A stretch of 64,000 nt of DNA, from positions 124,001 through 188,000 of the forward strand of contig NZ_AUKG01000001.1 in assembly GCF_000424625.1 (NCBI RefSeq). The letters run 5' to 3'. The translations under genes were made by a program, and so were the position numbers. The stretch is from Conexibacter woesei Iso977N. Lineage in GTDB: Bacteria > Actinomycetota > Thermoleophilia > Solirubrobacterales > Solirubrobacteraceae. This document shows, piece by piece, positions 21,345 to 29,225 of the stretch. The notes under the pieces were generated by a model. The model saw only the letters and a program-made list of their open reading frames with translations, was not told the DNA's origin and searched no databases. Each line of letters begins with the position of its first letter. Within the stretch, counting starts at the first letter, position 1.

Positions 21345-22025
21345 CTACTCGTCGTAGCCGCAGCCGAGCCGGTTGAAGTTCCCGCCGAAGATCTTCCTCT
21401 GCGACGCGGTGCCCCCGAGCAGCGTGACGTGCATGTGCTGGTACGTGCGCTTGCTGCCGCACACCTTGCGCGACGTCAGCGTGACCCGGACCTTGACCTG
21501 GAACTTCTCGTAGGCGTCCTGGTAGTCCATCGTCCCGCGCCCGACCGCGGTCGCGGTGTTCCAGCCGGTCCACCTCATCCCGATGAACCCGCTGTGCGCG
21601 CCGTTCGGGAGCGTCTTCGGCTTGTACACCAACCTGCCATCGCGCGCGACGTAGACCTTCCTGCTCGGCGCGCTGCAGATCTTGAAGTCGATCGCGACCG
21701 CCTGCGGCAGCTCCCTCGGGCAGCCCTCCTGGCCCGAGTTCTCGTAGACGGACTTCCAGACGCCGCCCGCGTTGTGGAACACCGCGGCGCCGTCGGCGTC
21801 CGTGCAGTCCGGGTTCTGCGCGCTGTACAGCTCGGCGTAGGACTCGTCCTTGGTCGAGATCCGGACCGTGACGCACTGCACGTCGGAGTGCGCCGCGGCG
21901 GCGACCGCGGCCGCCTCCTGGTCGGTCGCGGCGCGGCTGGCGAGCGCCGAGGTGGCGACGAGCCCGAGGACGACGAGCGCCCCCAGCGCGAGGAGCAGGG
22001 CGAGCGGTCGTCTGCGGCGGGTCAT
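21345..22025 (-). CDS. Secreted protein of unknown function
   Basis: 226 residues with a signal sequence (MTRRRRPLALLLALGALVVL). The mature part contains several cysteines (VQCVTV, QNPDCTDADG, GCPRELP, FKICSAPSR, KVCGSKR) that could pair as disulfides, plus a domain ending FGGNFNRLGCGYDE. AAGGA ten bases before ATG 22025 supports this start over a longer frame. It lies 10 bases upstream of the Tat-exported flavoprotein and is probably in one operon with it, so it might be a partner of that periplasmic enzyme. I do not recognise the family. Confidence 0.75.
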   Translation of the reverse strand: MTRRRRPLALLLALGALVVLGLVATSALASRAATDQEAAAVAAAAHSDVQCVTVRISTKDESYAELYSAQNPDCTDADGAAVFHNAGGVWKSVYENSGQEGCPRELPQAVAIDFKICSAPSRKVYVARDGRLVYKPKTLPNGAHSGFIGMRWTGWNTATAVGRGTMDYQDAYEKFQVKVRVTLTSRKVCGSKRTYQHMHVTLLGGTASQRKIFGGNFNRLGCGYDE

Positions 22026-22091
22026 GGTGCGGCGGTCCTTGGGGTCGTGGGGCGCTTCGAAGCGATGAGGCGCGCGGATCATAGTGCCGCG

Positions 22092-22274
22092 CTAGGCGGC
22101 CCGGAGGCCGGGAGCGACCGCGGTGTCCGCGGCCAGCACCTGCGTCAGCGCGGCGACCGCGGCGGGCGTGAACTGCGCGCCCTCGAGGTCGTGACACTCG
22201 GCCAGCGCGTCGGCGGGCGTGCGCGCGGGCGAGTAGGGCCGCGCGCTGATCATCACGTCGTAGGCGTCCGCTTC
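22092..22274 (-). pseudogene. HD-GYP/HD-domain phosphodiesterase, 3' remnant only
   Basis: Reading the minus strand from 22274 gives ADAYDVMISARPYSPARTP, then ALAECHDLEGAQFTPAAVAAL and a stop at 22092. This is the C-terminal end of an HD-GYP-type domain (ADAYDAMTS-RPYR...G-QFDP). The part upstream, including the HD and GYP motifs, is missing: just before ADAYD the frame encodes unrelated residues that belong to the opposite-strand remnant. No start codon fits. Confidence 0.7.
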
Positions 22275-22394
22275 TCCGGCCGTGTCAAAGGCAGGAAGCT
22301 TGCGGCCGGGACCTACCGCATGGTGTTGGTCGCCGTGGCGGCCACCGGCCAGAAGAGCACCGCCAAGACGCTGAGCTTCACGATCGTCAGGTAG
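22270..22394 (+). pseudogene. 3' end of a secreted beta-sandwich protein, remnant
   Basis: The plus strand from about 22270 encodes FSGRVKGRKLAAGTYRMVLV followed by AVAATGQKSTAKTLSFTIVR and a TAG at 22392-22394. This is the typical last strand set of fibronectin/Ig-like domains in secreted proteins of this group (GRxLxxGxYRxxLxAxDxxGxxSxxxTLSFTIV). Nothing upstream continues it: the preceding bases encode the HD-GYP remnant on the other strand. Confidence 0.65.
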
Positions 22395-22403
22395 CGCGCC
22401 GGG

Positions 22404-23651
22404 CTAGTCGGCGCTGGGCCGGAACACCGGAGCGACGATCCGGCGGATCGCGCCACCGGCCGGTCCACCGAGGTCGCCGAACGGGCTGCACCGGGCGTTG
22501 GCCAGCTCGTAGACGGCGTCGTCGGTCGCCGCGAGGTCGCAGGCGTTGACGTCGTCGGGCGCGATCGGGTCGGCGGTCGTCGGCGTGGTCCCGGGCACGG
22601 GCGCGTGGCGGACGTCGCGCGGGAGGGCGACGAGCTCCAGGGAGTCGATGCCCTCGTCCTCGTCGGTCTCCTCCCAGTACATCGCCGCGTCGGTGATCGC
22701 CGGGCCGAGCTCGTAGCCGGTCGAGCCGTCGCTGTAGCGGTACGGCGTCTGCACCGCGCGCCAGCGGGCGCGCGATCCGGCGGCCGTGTCGAGCGCGGCG
22801 ACGGTCGTGCCCTCCAGCCCGGCGGCGGCGGCCTCCCCGGTGGCGGCCCTGCCGTCGATCCAGGCGAACACGTAGCGGCCGTGCAGCTCGGCGCGCGCGA
22901 ACCCCGTGCAGCGGGTGTAGAGCGTGCCGCCGAACCGGATCGCGGGAAGCGCGCGGCGGCGCGTGCCGTCGAGGCGCTCGAGCGCGAGCCGCGGCGCGCA
23001 GCCGCCCGGCCCGCCGGCCGTCCCGCGGCGCGCACCGGCGACCACCTGCCGCCCCTCGTCGACCCGCCCGGCGGCGGCCGCGGCGGCGGTGGGACCGGCC
23101 GTGCGGTGTGCGATCCGGAGTGGGTTGGCCGCGAGCGTGACCAGCTGCGCCGTGCACCGGCGCGCCCTGCGGTCGGCGCACGCCTCGACGGCGAGATGCG
23201 GCTCGGCGTCGCCACCCGGCCCGCGCAGCATCCGCAGCCGCCGCACCCAGCGCCTGCCGAGATCGAGCCTGACCGGCGTCCCGCCGCGCTCGTCGGCCAC
23301 GACGACGAGCGACCGCTCGGGAAGTCGCACCGGTGTGTCGGTGTCCACGACGTCGTCATCGTCGTCCGGCAGCCGATCGGCCGGCGTCCGGACGCTCCAC
23401 GCCACGAGCCGCCCACCCGCCGCGATCCGCTCGACCTGCCCCCGCGGATCCCGGAGGAACACGCCCCGCCGCGTCCCGGCGTGCGGGTCGGGCGCCCTGA
23501 GCAGGACGTGCTCGGTCGCCGGCCCGTGCTGGACCCGCTGCGCCTGGACGGCCGTCGCCGTCGCCCCGCCACCACCACTGCCGCCGCCGCACCCGACGCC
23601 CGCCACGCAGGCACCGGCGACCAGCACCGCCAGGACGACGACCCGGAACAT
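22404..23651 (-). CDS. Putative lipoprotein of unknown function
   Basis: 415 residues starting MFRVVVLAVLVAGACVAGVGC, a lipoprotein signal with cysteine 21 as the lipidation site, then a Gly/Ala-rich linker. The body looks beta-rich with repeated strands (GVFLRDPRGQVERIAAGGRLVAW, RSLVVVADERGGTPVRLDLG, RYVFAWIDG), reminiscent of six- or seven-bladed propeller sensors, but I cannot match a named family. Cysteine pairs near VEACADRRARRCTAQ and NACDLAATDDAVYELANARC may form disulfides. It stands alone, convergent with the remnant at 22394. Confidence 0.72.
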   Translation of the reverse strand: MFRVVVLAVLVAGACVAGVGCGGGSGGGGATATAVQAQRVQHGPATEHVLLRAPDPHAGTRRGVFLRDPRGQVERIAAGGRLVAWSVRTPADRLPDDDDDVVDTDTPVRLPERSLVVVADERGGTPVRLDLGRRWVRRLRMLRGPGGDAEPHLAVEACADRRARRCTAQLVTLAANPLRIAHRTAGPTAAAAAAGRVDEGRQVVAGARRGTAGGPGGCAPRLALERLDGTRRRALPAIRFGGTLYTRCTGFARAELHGRYVFAWIDGRAATGEAAAAGLEGTTVAALDTAAGSRARWRAVQTPYRYSDGSTGYELGPAITDAAMYWEETDEDEGIDSLELVALPRDVRHAPVPGTTPTTADPIAPDDVNACDLAATDDAVYELANARCSPFGDLGGPAGGAIRRIVAPVFRPSAD

Positions 23652-23690
23652 ACGCAGAGGTTCGCAGTGTTCGACGCCCTACGCGCCGGT

Positions 23691-24350
23691 TCAGGCCGCG
23701 CGCCGCTCCGGGTCCTCGATCTCGTCGCGCAGCTCGGCGTCGCGCTCCAGCGCGCGGATGAAGACCGACAGCGCGGTACCGAGCAGCGCGGGCGAGACGT
23801 GGTCGCCGTCGGCGACGCGCATCAGGCCGAGGCCGAAGCTCAACCCCAACATGACGTCGGCGGTGTTGCGCGCGCCCTGCTCGCTGACCGGCAGGCCGGA
23901 GTCCGCCGCGCTGTCGGCGCAGAAGCCCGCGAACATCTGGCGCAGCGCCTCCAGGCCGCCGGCGAAGCGCTCGCGCATCTGCTCGTCGCGGGCGGCGGCG
24001 ACCCAGAACTCGATCAGCAGACGGAACGCCTCCGGGCTCGCGTCGAGCTCGCGCATCCACACGTCGCTGCCGGCCTGCGGGCGCTTCCAGGTCGTCTCGT
24101 CGCGGTCGAAGAGCGAGATCTGCTCGGCGATCTCGGCCGCCAGGTACTCCTCCATCAACGCGACCAACAGCTTGTCCTTGGAGCCGAAGTGCCCGTAGAG
24201 CGCGCCCTTGGTCAGGCCGGCCTCCTCGGCGACGTCGTCGAGCGTCGCCCCGGCGAAGCCGTGCGCGGCGTAGACCTTGGCGGCGGCCTCCAGCAGCCGG
24301 GTGCGCGTGGCCGCCTTGCGGGCGCTGCGGTCGAAGTGGCCGCGCGGCAT
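23691..24350 (-). CDS. TetR/AcrR-family transcriptional regulator
   Basis: 219-residue TetR repressor: helix-turn-helix FAGATLDDVAEEAGLTKGALYGHF near residues 30-55, then an all-helical ligand-binding domain. It is divergent from the cytochrome P450 gene at 24432, and a TACCGGTCAGTA palindrome overlaps the P450 promoter. Control of P450 expression by a hydrophobic ligand is the simplest reading. Such TetR-P450 pairs are frequent in actinomycetes. Confidence 0.88.
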   Translation of the reverse strand: MPRGHFDRSARKAATRTRLLEAAAKVYAAHGFAGATLDDVAEEAGLTKGALYGHFGSKDKLLVALMEEYLAAEIAEQISLFDRDETTWKRPQAGSDVWMRELDASPEAFRLLIEFWVAAARDEQMRERFAGGLEALRQMFAGFCADSAADSGLPVSEQGARNTADVMLGLSFGLGLMRVADGDHVSPALLGTALSVFIRALERDAELRDEIEDPERRAA

Positions 24351-24363
24351 CAGCGCGCGCCCC

Positions 24364-24391
24364 TTGACTCATACCGGTCAGTACATATACT
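24364..24391 (+). promoter_or_regulatory. P450 promoter with TetR-type operator
   Basis: TTGACT (24364-24369), 16-bp spacer, TATACT (24386-24391). The spacer contains TACCGGTCAGTA (24372-24383), an imperfect palindrome of the TAC-N6-GTA kind common to TetR operators. Binding there would block the polymerase directly. Confidence 0.6.
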
Positions 24392-24431
24392 CATCCGCAC
24401 TCCGTCGACACTACCGCGAGAGGACCACGAC

Positions 24432-25766
24432 ATGCGGGCGACCTTGCCTCCCGGACCGCGAACGCCGGCGCTGGTGCAGACGATCGGCTGGTGGAGCCGG
24501 CCGACCGCGTACGTCGAACGGCTGCGCGACCGCTACGGCACGCGCTTCACGATGCGCCTGCTCGGCCAGCCGCCGTTCGTGGTGCTCTCCGATCCCGACG
24601 ACCTGCGCGAGGTGTTCACCACGTCGCCGGAGGTCCTGCACCCGGGCGAGGGCGCGCGGCTGCTGGAGCCGATCGTCGGCGCCAACTCGGTGATCCTGCT
24701 GGACGAGGCCCCACACCTGGAGCAGCGCAGGCTGATGCTGCCCGCGTTCCACGGCGAACGGATGCAACGGCTCACCGGTCTGATGACCGAGCTGACCGAT
24801 CGCGAGCTGGACTCCTGGCCGGCCGGCGAGCCCGTCGAGCTGCACGGGCGGCTCCAGGCGCTGACGCTGGAGATCATCCTGCGCGCGGTCTTCGGTCTCG
24901 ACGAGGGCGACCGGCTCGATCGTCTGCGCGACAAGCTGACCGCGATCCTGTCGTTCGGCGAGAGCCCGTTGTCGTTGCTGCCGCAGGCCCAGGAGCGGCT
25001 GCGCGGCCGTGGGAGGTTCGGGCGCTTCGAGCGCGACCGCGAGGCCGTCGACCGCGAGTTGTACGCCTTGATGGAGGAGCGGCGCGCCGACCCCGGCGAT
25101 CGCGACGACGTCCTGGCGATGCTGCTCGCCGCCGTTCGCGAGGACGGCTCGCCCATGAGCGACGAGGAGATCCGCGACGAGCTGCTGACCGCGCTGGTCG
25201 CCGGGCACGAGACGACCGCGTCGTCGCTGGCCTTCGCCTTCGAGCAGCTCGCCCGCGCGCCGCACGTGCAGGAGCGGCTGGCGTCCGACGAGGGCGGGAG
25301 GTACCTGGAGGCCACCATCAACGAGGTCCTCCGCCTCCGGCCCGTGCTGCCCAACGCCGAGCCGCGCCTGGTCAAGCAGGACGTCACGATCGGCGGGCAC
25401 ACCTATCCCGCGGGCAGCGTCCTGATCCTCGCGGCCGCGCTGGTCCACACCGACCCGAGGATCTACCCGGCGCCGCACGCGTTCCGGCCCGAGCGCTTCC
25501 GGGACACCAAGCCCGGCACCTACACCTGGATCCCCTTCGGCGGCGGCCGCCGCCGCTGCCTCGGCGCGAGCTTCGCGCTGCTCGAGATGCGCCTCGTCCT
25601 GCGTGCGTCCTCCGAGCGCTTCACGATCCACACCGCCGGCCCGCAGCAACCAACCCGCCGCCGCATGATCACGATCACGCCCGGCGACGGCGCACGCGTT
25701 CGGTTGGAACGCCGCTCGCGACCGGCGGCCGCCGCCGCGGATGCCGAGGCGGCGCTGGTGGCCTGA
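24432..25766 (+). CDS. Cytochrome P450
   Basis: 444-residue soluble monooxygenase. Visible landmarks in order: I-helix oxygen-binding AGHETTASS, K-helix EVLRLRP (ExxR), the PERF-type segment FRPERFRDTKP, and the heme thiolate loop FGGGRRRCLGASFA. It starts at ATG 24432 after a GAGAGGA Shine-Dalgarno. The sequence resembles bacterial class I P450s that act on fatty acids, terpenes or steroids, but the substrate is not deducible. No ferredoxin or reductase gene lies nearby, so electrons must come from elsewhere. Repressed, probably, by the divergent TetR. Confidence 0.93.
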   Translation: MRATLPPGPRTPALVQTIGWWSRPTAYVERLRDRYGTRFTMRLLGQPPFVVLSDPDDLREVFTTSPEVLHPGEGARLLEPIVGANSVILLDEAPHLEQRRLMLPAFHGERMQRLTGLMTELTDRELDSWPAGEPVELHGRLQALTLEIILRAVFGLDEGDRLDRLRDKLTAILSFGESPLSLLPQAQERLRGRGRFGRFERDREAVDRELYALMEERRADPGDRDDVLAMLLAAVREDGSPMSDEEIRDELLTALVAGHETTASSLAFAFEQLARAPHVQERLASDEGGRYLEATINEVLRLRPVLPNAEPRLVKQDVTIGGHTYPAGSVLILAAALVHTDPRIYPAPHAFRPERFRDTKPGTYTWIPFGGGRRRCLGASFALLEMRLVLRASSERFTIHTAGPQQPTRRRMITITPGDGARVRLERRSRPAAAAADAEAALVA

Positions 25767-25772
25767 CCGTCG

Positions 25773-26432
25773 TCAGCAGCAGTCGCAGACCTCGCCGCGC
25801 CAGGCCTCGCGGCCCTCCTTGACGGCCACGAAGGCGATGAACAACCCGATCAGCGGGTCGAGCCACCACGCGCCGACCGCCGCGTTGGCGGCCAGGCCGA
25901 CCAGGACGGCGGCAGCCTGGATCCCGCAAAGCACGTTCTGCGTGCCCTCGCCCGCCGTGGCGCCGGAGCCGAGCCGGTCGGCGAGCTTGTGCTTGGCCTT
26001 GCCGAGCAAGGGCATCAAGATGACGCTGGTGGCCGTCAGCGCCATGCCGATCGCCGTGACGCCGGCGTGGCCGCCGTCGGCCAGCGTCCGGACGCTCTCG
26101 ATCGCGACGACCGGCGCGAGGACGAAGAACTGCGCCGCGACCAGGCGCGCCGCGCGGTACTCGGCGGTGTCGGACAGGCGCCGGTCGCCGGTGAAGCGCC
26201 ACACGACGACCACCGACGCGAGGCCCTCGATGAACGACGCGAAGCCCCATGCGGCGAGCGCGACCGATCCGGCGGCCAGGCCCTGCCAGATCCCGACGCC
26301 GCCCTCGACGGCCATGTAGAAGAGGCTGACCCAGGACAGCAGGACCGCCGATCGCGCGGCGCGCTGCCAGTCGGCGTCGCGCGCCGGCGCCGGGGCCGGC
26401 GCCGCCTGGACGACGGGCAGCTCGAAGCTCAC
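25773..26432 (-). CDS. CDF-like cation transporter with non-canonical metal site
   Basis: 219 residues, six hydrophobic segments, no cytoplasmic C-terminal domain. The fold is that of cation diffusion facilitators, yet the usual HxxxD/DxxxD pairs are replaced: the TM2 position reads SFIEG and the TM5 position QNVLCG. The last residues are EVCDCC, a cysteine tail. These changes suggest a softer metal than zinc or a non-standard function. I start at GTG 26432, which overlaps the stop of the ArsR gene (GTGA), so the two are translationally coupled and the ArsR protein probably controls it. Confidence 0.78.
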   Translation of the reverse strand: MSFELPVVQAAPAPAPARDADWQRAARSAVLLSWVSLFYMAVEGGVGIWQGLAAGSVALAAWGFASFIEGLASVVVVWRFTGDRRLSDTAEYRAARLVAAQFFVLAPVVAIESVRTLADGGHAGVTAIGMALTATSVILMPLLGKAKHKLADRLGSGATAGEGTQNVLCGIQAAAVLVGLAANAAVGAWWLDPLIGLFIAFVAVKEGREAWRGEVCDCC

Positions 26433-26791
26433 GCCGGCACCGCCGGCGCGGCGGGCAGGACGGCGGCCAGCAGCGCGGCGCCGAGCACGGTGAGCGAGTA
26501 CATCACCATCTTGCCGTCGCGCCGGGAGCGGACCAGCCCGGCGCCCCGGAGCTGGCGCACGTGGTGTGAGACCAGCTTGTCGGAGCGCTCGGTCACCCAC
26601 GCCAGGTCGCAGACGCACAGCTCACCGCCGTTGCGCAGCGCGTCGGCGACCACGAGCCGCGTCGGGTCCGCGAGCGCCTTGGCCGCGCTGGCGGCGCCGA
26701 CCAAGTCCTCCATGTCGGGTCGCGCGGTGCGCAGGGCCTCGGCCTTCGGCAGGTCGAGGCAGAGGAGGTCGCAGCGGTCGATCGAGCTCAC
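26429..26791 (-). CDS. ArsR/SmtB-family metal-sensing repressor (CadC/CmtR-like)
   Basis: About 120 residues. The winged helix contains ALADPTRLVVADAL and the metal-binding helix ELCVCDLAWV; a cysteine pair near the N-terminus (CDLLCLDLP) adds the second part of a CadC-type site for cadmium, lead or zinc. The recognition helix is SDKLVSHHVRQLRGAGLV. I prefer GTG 26791, preceded by AGGA eight bases away; ATG at 26800 and 26812 are alternatives. It is coupled by a 4-base overlap to the CDF-like transporter, and divergent from the arsenic operon. Confidence 0.85.
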   Translation of the reverse strand: MSSIDRCDLLCLDLPKAEALRTARPDMEDLVGAASAAKALADPTRLVVADALRNGGELCVCDLAWVTERSDKLVSHHVRQLRGAGLVRSRRDGKMVMYSLTVLGAALLAAVLPAAPAVPA

Positions 26792-26849
26792 GCACAACAT
26801 CCTAACGACCATGAGATCGTTTGCCCGTCCTCACGCATAACCAAATAGC

Positions 26850-26878
26850 TTGTTCATAACCATTCGGTTGTGTATCTT
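26850..26878 (+). promoter_or_regulatory. Promoter and operator of the ars operon
   Basis: TTGTTC (26850-26855), 17-bp spacer, TATCTT (26873-26878). The spacer contains CATAACC-ATTC-GGTTGTG (26855-26872), a 7-bp inverted repeat with one mismatch, as expected for an ArsR operator. A second half-site CATAACC lies at 26836-26842. Transcription should start at or beside the GTG start codon at 26886, giving a leaderless arsR message. Confidence 0.6.
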
Positions 26879-26885
26879 CCGCGCC

Positions 26886-27242
26886 GTGAGCACCGCCCTT
26901 CCCGTCATCAGCCCCCGCGAGCGCCAGGCCGGCGGCTGCTGTGAGGCGCCGGTCGAGCCGGACCTGACCGCGGCGGCCGCGGTCGAGCTGGCGGCCGTCG
27001 TCAAGGCGCTGGCGGACCCGACGCGGCTGCGGATCGTGGACACGCTGCGCAAGGCGGCGCCGGAGGCGGTGTGCCAGTGCGAGCTGATGCCGTTGTTCGA
27101 CATGTCGCAGCCGGCGTTGTCCAAGCACTTGAAGGTGCTCGTCGGCGCCGGGGTCATCGGGACCGAGCGGCGCGGGCTGTGGGCGTACTACTACATGTTG
27201 CCTGGGGCAACGGAGGAGCTGATCGCGTGGCTGAAGAAGTGA
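26886..27242 (+). CDS. arsR: ArsR-family arsenic-responsive repressor
   Basis: 118-residue winged-helix repressor, first gene of the arsenic operon. It has VVKALADPTRLRIVDTLRKA, a metal helix with AVCQCELMPLF, and the DNA-recognition helix SQPALSKHLKVLVGAGV. An N-terminal GGCCE offers extra thiols; As(III) would be bound by three cysteines and release the DNA. I choose GTG 26886, since the -10 element leaves room only for a start here and the frame further upstream runs through the promoter. The gene overlaps arsM by 16 bases. Confidence 0.88.
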   Translation: MSTALPVISPRERQAGGCCEAPVEPDLTAAAAVELAAVVKALADPTRLRIVDTLRKAAPEAVCQCELMPLFDMSQPALSKHLKVLVGAGVIGTERRGLWAYYYMLPGATEELIAWLKK

Positions 27243-28114
27243 CGTCCACGGCGGAGTGCTGCGCGCCCGCCGCGCAGGCGAGCTGCTGCGGGCCGGAGGA
27301 GAAGGCCGGCGGGTGCTGCGATCCACAGGCGCACGCGGCCGGGTCGTGCGGGTGCTCGGCGGGCAAGAGCGACGACGTGCGCGAGGTGGTGCGCGAGCGC
27401 TACGCCGAGGCGGCGCGCGCCGCCGCGAGCCCGGGCGGCGGGTGCTGCTCGTCGGTCTCGCTGGTCGACGCGTCCGGGACCGAGGTGTTCGGCAACGCGG
27501 TGTACGCGGGTGCGGAGGTCGACGGCGCGGGTGGCGCGCTCGGCGCCTCGCTGGGCTGCGGCGTCCCGACCGCGGTGGCCGACCTGCACGCGGGCGAGAT
27601 CGTCCTGGACCTCGGCGCGGGCGCGGGCGCCGACGTCCTGATCTCCGCCCAGCGCGTCGGGCCGACCGGCAAGGCCTACGGGTTGGACATGACCGACGAG
27701 ATGCTCGACCTCGCGCGCGCCAACGCCGCGCAGGCGGGCGCCGGGAACGTGGAGTTCTTGAAGGGGTACATCGAGGACGTCCCGCTGCCGGACGACGCGG
27801 TCGACGTCGTCATCTCCAACTGCGTCATCAACCTGGCGACCGACAAGTTGGTGGTCTTCCGCGAGGCCGCGCGCGTGCTGCGCGCCGGCGGCCGCTTCGC
27901 GGTCTCCGACGTGATCGCCGACGACGGCATGGACGACGCGACGCGCGCCGACATGGCCGCGTGGACCGGCTGCATCGCGGGCGCGCTGACCCAGCGCGAG
28001 TTCGAGGACGGGCTGCGCGCCGCGGGGTTCGAGGACATCGAGATCCGCGCGACGCACCGCGTCCACGAGCACGCGGCCTCGGCGATCATCCGCGCACGCC
28101 TCGCCGCCGCGTGA
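27227..28114 (+). CDS. arsM: Arsenite S-adenosylmethionine methyltransferase
   Basis: 295-residue enzyme that methylates As(III) with SAM, yielding methyl- and dimethylarsenicals. The SAM site is VLDLGAGAGADVLISAQRVG. The three conserved arsenic-binding cysteines are present: Cys111 (SLGCGVPTA), Cys199 (SNCVINL) and Cys249 (WTGCIAG). An extra cysteine-rich N-terminus (CC, CC, CC and CGC within 45 residues) may capture or deliver arsenite. GGAGGAG eight bases before GTG 27227 fixes the start, inside the end of arsR. Cytoplasmic; acts after ArsC and next to a putative arsenite channel. Confidence 0.92.
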   Translation: MAEEVTSTAECCAPAAQASCCGPEEKAGGCCDPQAHAAGSCGCSAGKSDDVREVVRERYAEAARAAASPGGGCCSSVSLVDASGTEVFGNAVYAGAEVDGAGGALGASLGCGVPTAVADLHAGEIVLDLGAGAGADVLISAQRVGPTGKAYGLDMTDEMLDLARANAAQAGAGNVEFLKGYIEDVPLPDDAVDVVISNCVINLATDKLVVFREAARVLRAGGRFAVSDVIADDGMDDATRADMAAWTGCIAGALTQREFEDGLRAAGFEDIEIRATHRVHEHAASAIIRARLAAA

Positions 28115-28797
28115 CGACCGATCTACGCCGCCGCCTGCTGGCCGAGTTCCTGGGGTCGATGTTCCTGGCCGCGGTCGTCGTCGGGTCCGGGATCGCGGCG
28201 GCGCGGCTGTCGCCGGGCGACACCGGCCTGCAGCTGCTGGAGAACAGCGCCGCGACGGCGGCCGGGCTGTTCACCATCATCTTGATGTTCGGGCCGGTCT
28301 CCGGCGCGCACTTCAACCCGGCGGTGTCGCTGGTCGACGCGGCGCTCGGCGGGGTGACGTGGCGCGCGGCGTTGTCCTACATCCCGGCGCAGGTCGCCGG
28401 CTGCGTCGCGGGCGCCGTGCTCGCCAATGCGATGTTCGCCCAGGCCGCGGCGAGCATCGCCACGACCCACCGCGCGACGCCCGCGCACCTCCTGGCCGAG
28501 GTCGTCGCGACGGCCGGGTTGTTGTTGGTGATCTTCTCGCTGGCCCGGACCGGACGCGCCGCGAGCGCACCCGCGGCGGTCGGCGCCTACATCGGCGCGG
28601 CGTACTGGTTCACGAGCAGCACGAGCTTCGCCAACCCCGCGATCACGGTCGGCCGCATGTTCTCCGACAGCTTCGCCGGGATCGCGCCCGCGTCGGCACC
28701 CGCCTACGTCGTGGCGCAGCTTGCCGGCGGGGCGGTCGGCCTCGGCCTGATCCGGACGCTCTACCCTACGCCCGTGCGCGCGACGGTCGCGGCCTGA
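28111..28797 (+). CDS. aqpS: Aquaglyceroporin-type channel (AqpS-like)
   Basis: 228-residue MIP-family channel with six spans and both pore motifs: HFNPAVS (Asn69) and FANPAITVGR (Asn175, with the selectivity-filter Arg181). Embedded in an ars operon, it resembles Sinorhizobium AqpS, which lets arsenite formed inside the cell flow out down its gradient and replaces ArsB/Acr3 pumps. Starts at GTG 28111, overlapping the arsM stop (GTGA). No ArsB or Acr3 is present in the window. Selectivity for As(III) over glycerol or water is inferred from context. Confidence 0.88.
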   Translation: MTTDLRRRLLAEFLGSMFLAAVVVGSGIAAARLSPGDTGLQLLENSAATAAGLFTIILMFGPVSGAHFNPAVSLVDAALGGVTWRAALSYIPAQVAGCVAGAVLANAMFAQAAASIATTHRATPAHLLAEVVATAGLLLVIFSLARTGRAASAPAAVGAYIGAAYWFTSSTSFANPAITVGRMFSDSFAGIAPASAPAYVVAQLAGGAVGLGLIRTLYPTPVRATVAA

Positions 28798-29216
28798 TGT
28801 CCACCGTCCTGTTCGTCTGCCTCCACAACGCCGGCCGCTCCCAGATGAGCCGCGCGCTGTTCGACCAGGCCGCTCAAGGCAACCACCATGCCTTGAGCGC
28901 CGGCAGCGTCGCCGACCCCGACGGCCACGTGCATCCCGAGGTCGTCGAGGTCATGCGCGAGGTCGGCATCGACCTCACCGGCGTCCGCCCCGTCCGCCTC
29001 ACCCACGAGCTGGCCGAGCAGGCCGACATCATCGTGACGATGGGCTGCGGCGACGCCTGCCCCTACATCCCCGGCAAGCGCTACATCGACTGGGACCTCC
29101 CGGACCCCAAGGGCCGGCCGCTCGAGGCGGTCCGGGCCACCCGCGACGAGATCGCCCGCCGGATCGCGGAGCTCCTCCACGGCGACGCCCGCATACCTGA
29201 TGACCTGTTCAGCTAA
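28797..29216 (+). CDS. arsC: Arsenate reductase, low-molecular-weight phosphatase fold
   Basis: 139-residue reductase of arsenate to arsenite. The catalytic P-loop is CLHNAGR (Cys8 to Arg14), with SQM after it as in mycothiol- or thioredoxin-coupled ArsC. Two more cysteines sit in MGCGDACP (Cys84, Cys88), and DLPDP carries the acid. In actinomycetes this family uses mycothiol and mycoredoxin or thioredoxin. The ATG overlaps the channel gene's stop by one base. It supplies As(III) to ArsM and the channel. Confidence 0.9.
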   Translation: MSTVLFVCLHNAGRSQMSRALFDQAAQGNHHALSAGSVADPDGHVHPEVVEVMREVGIDLTGVRPVRLTHELAEQADIIVTMGCGDACPYIPGKRYIDWDLPDPKGRPLEAVRATRDEIARRIAELLHGDARIPDDLFS

Positions 29217-29225
29217 GCTTTCGTC

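Noticed and set aside
22605-24431. Long open frame leading into the P450 gene
   Set aside because: The first 600 codons are antisense to the lipoprotein and TetR genes; the P450 starts at ATG 24432 behind its own promoter.
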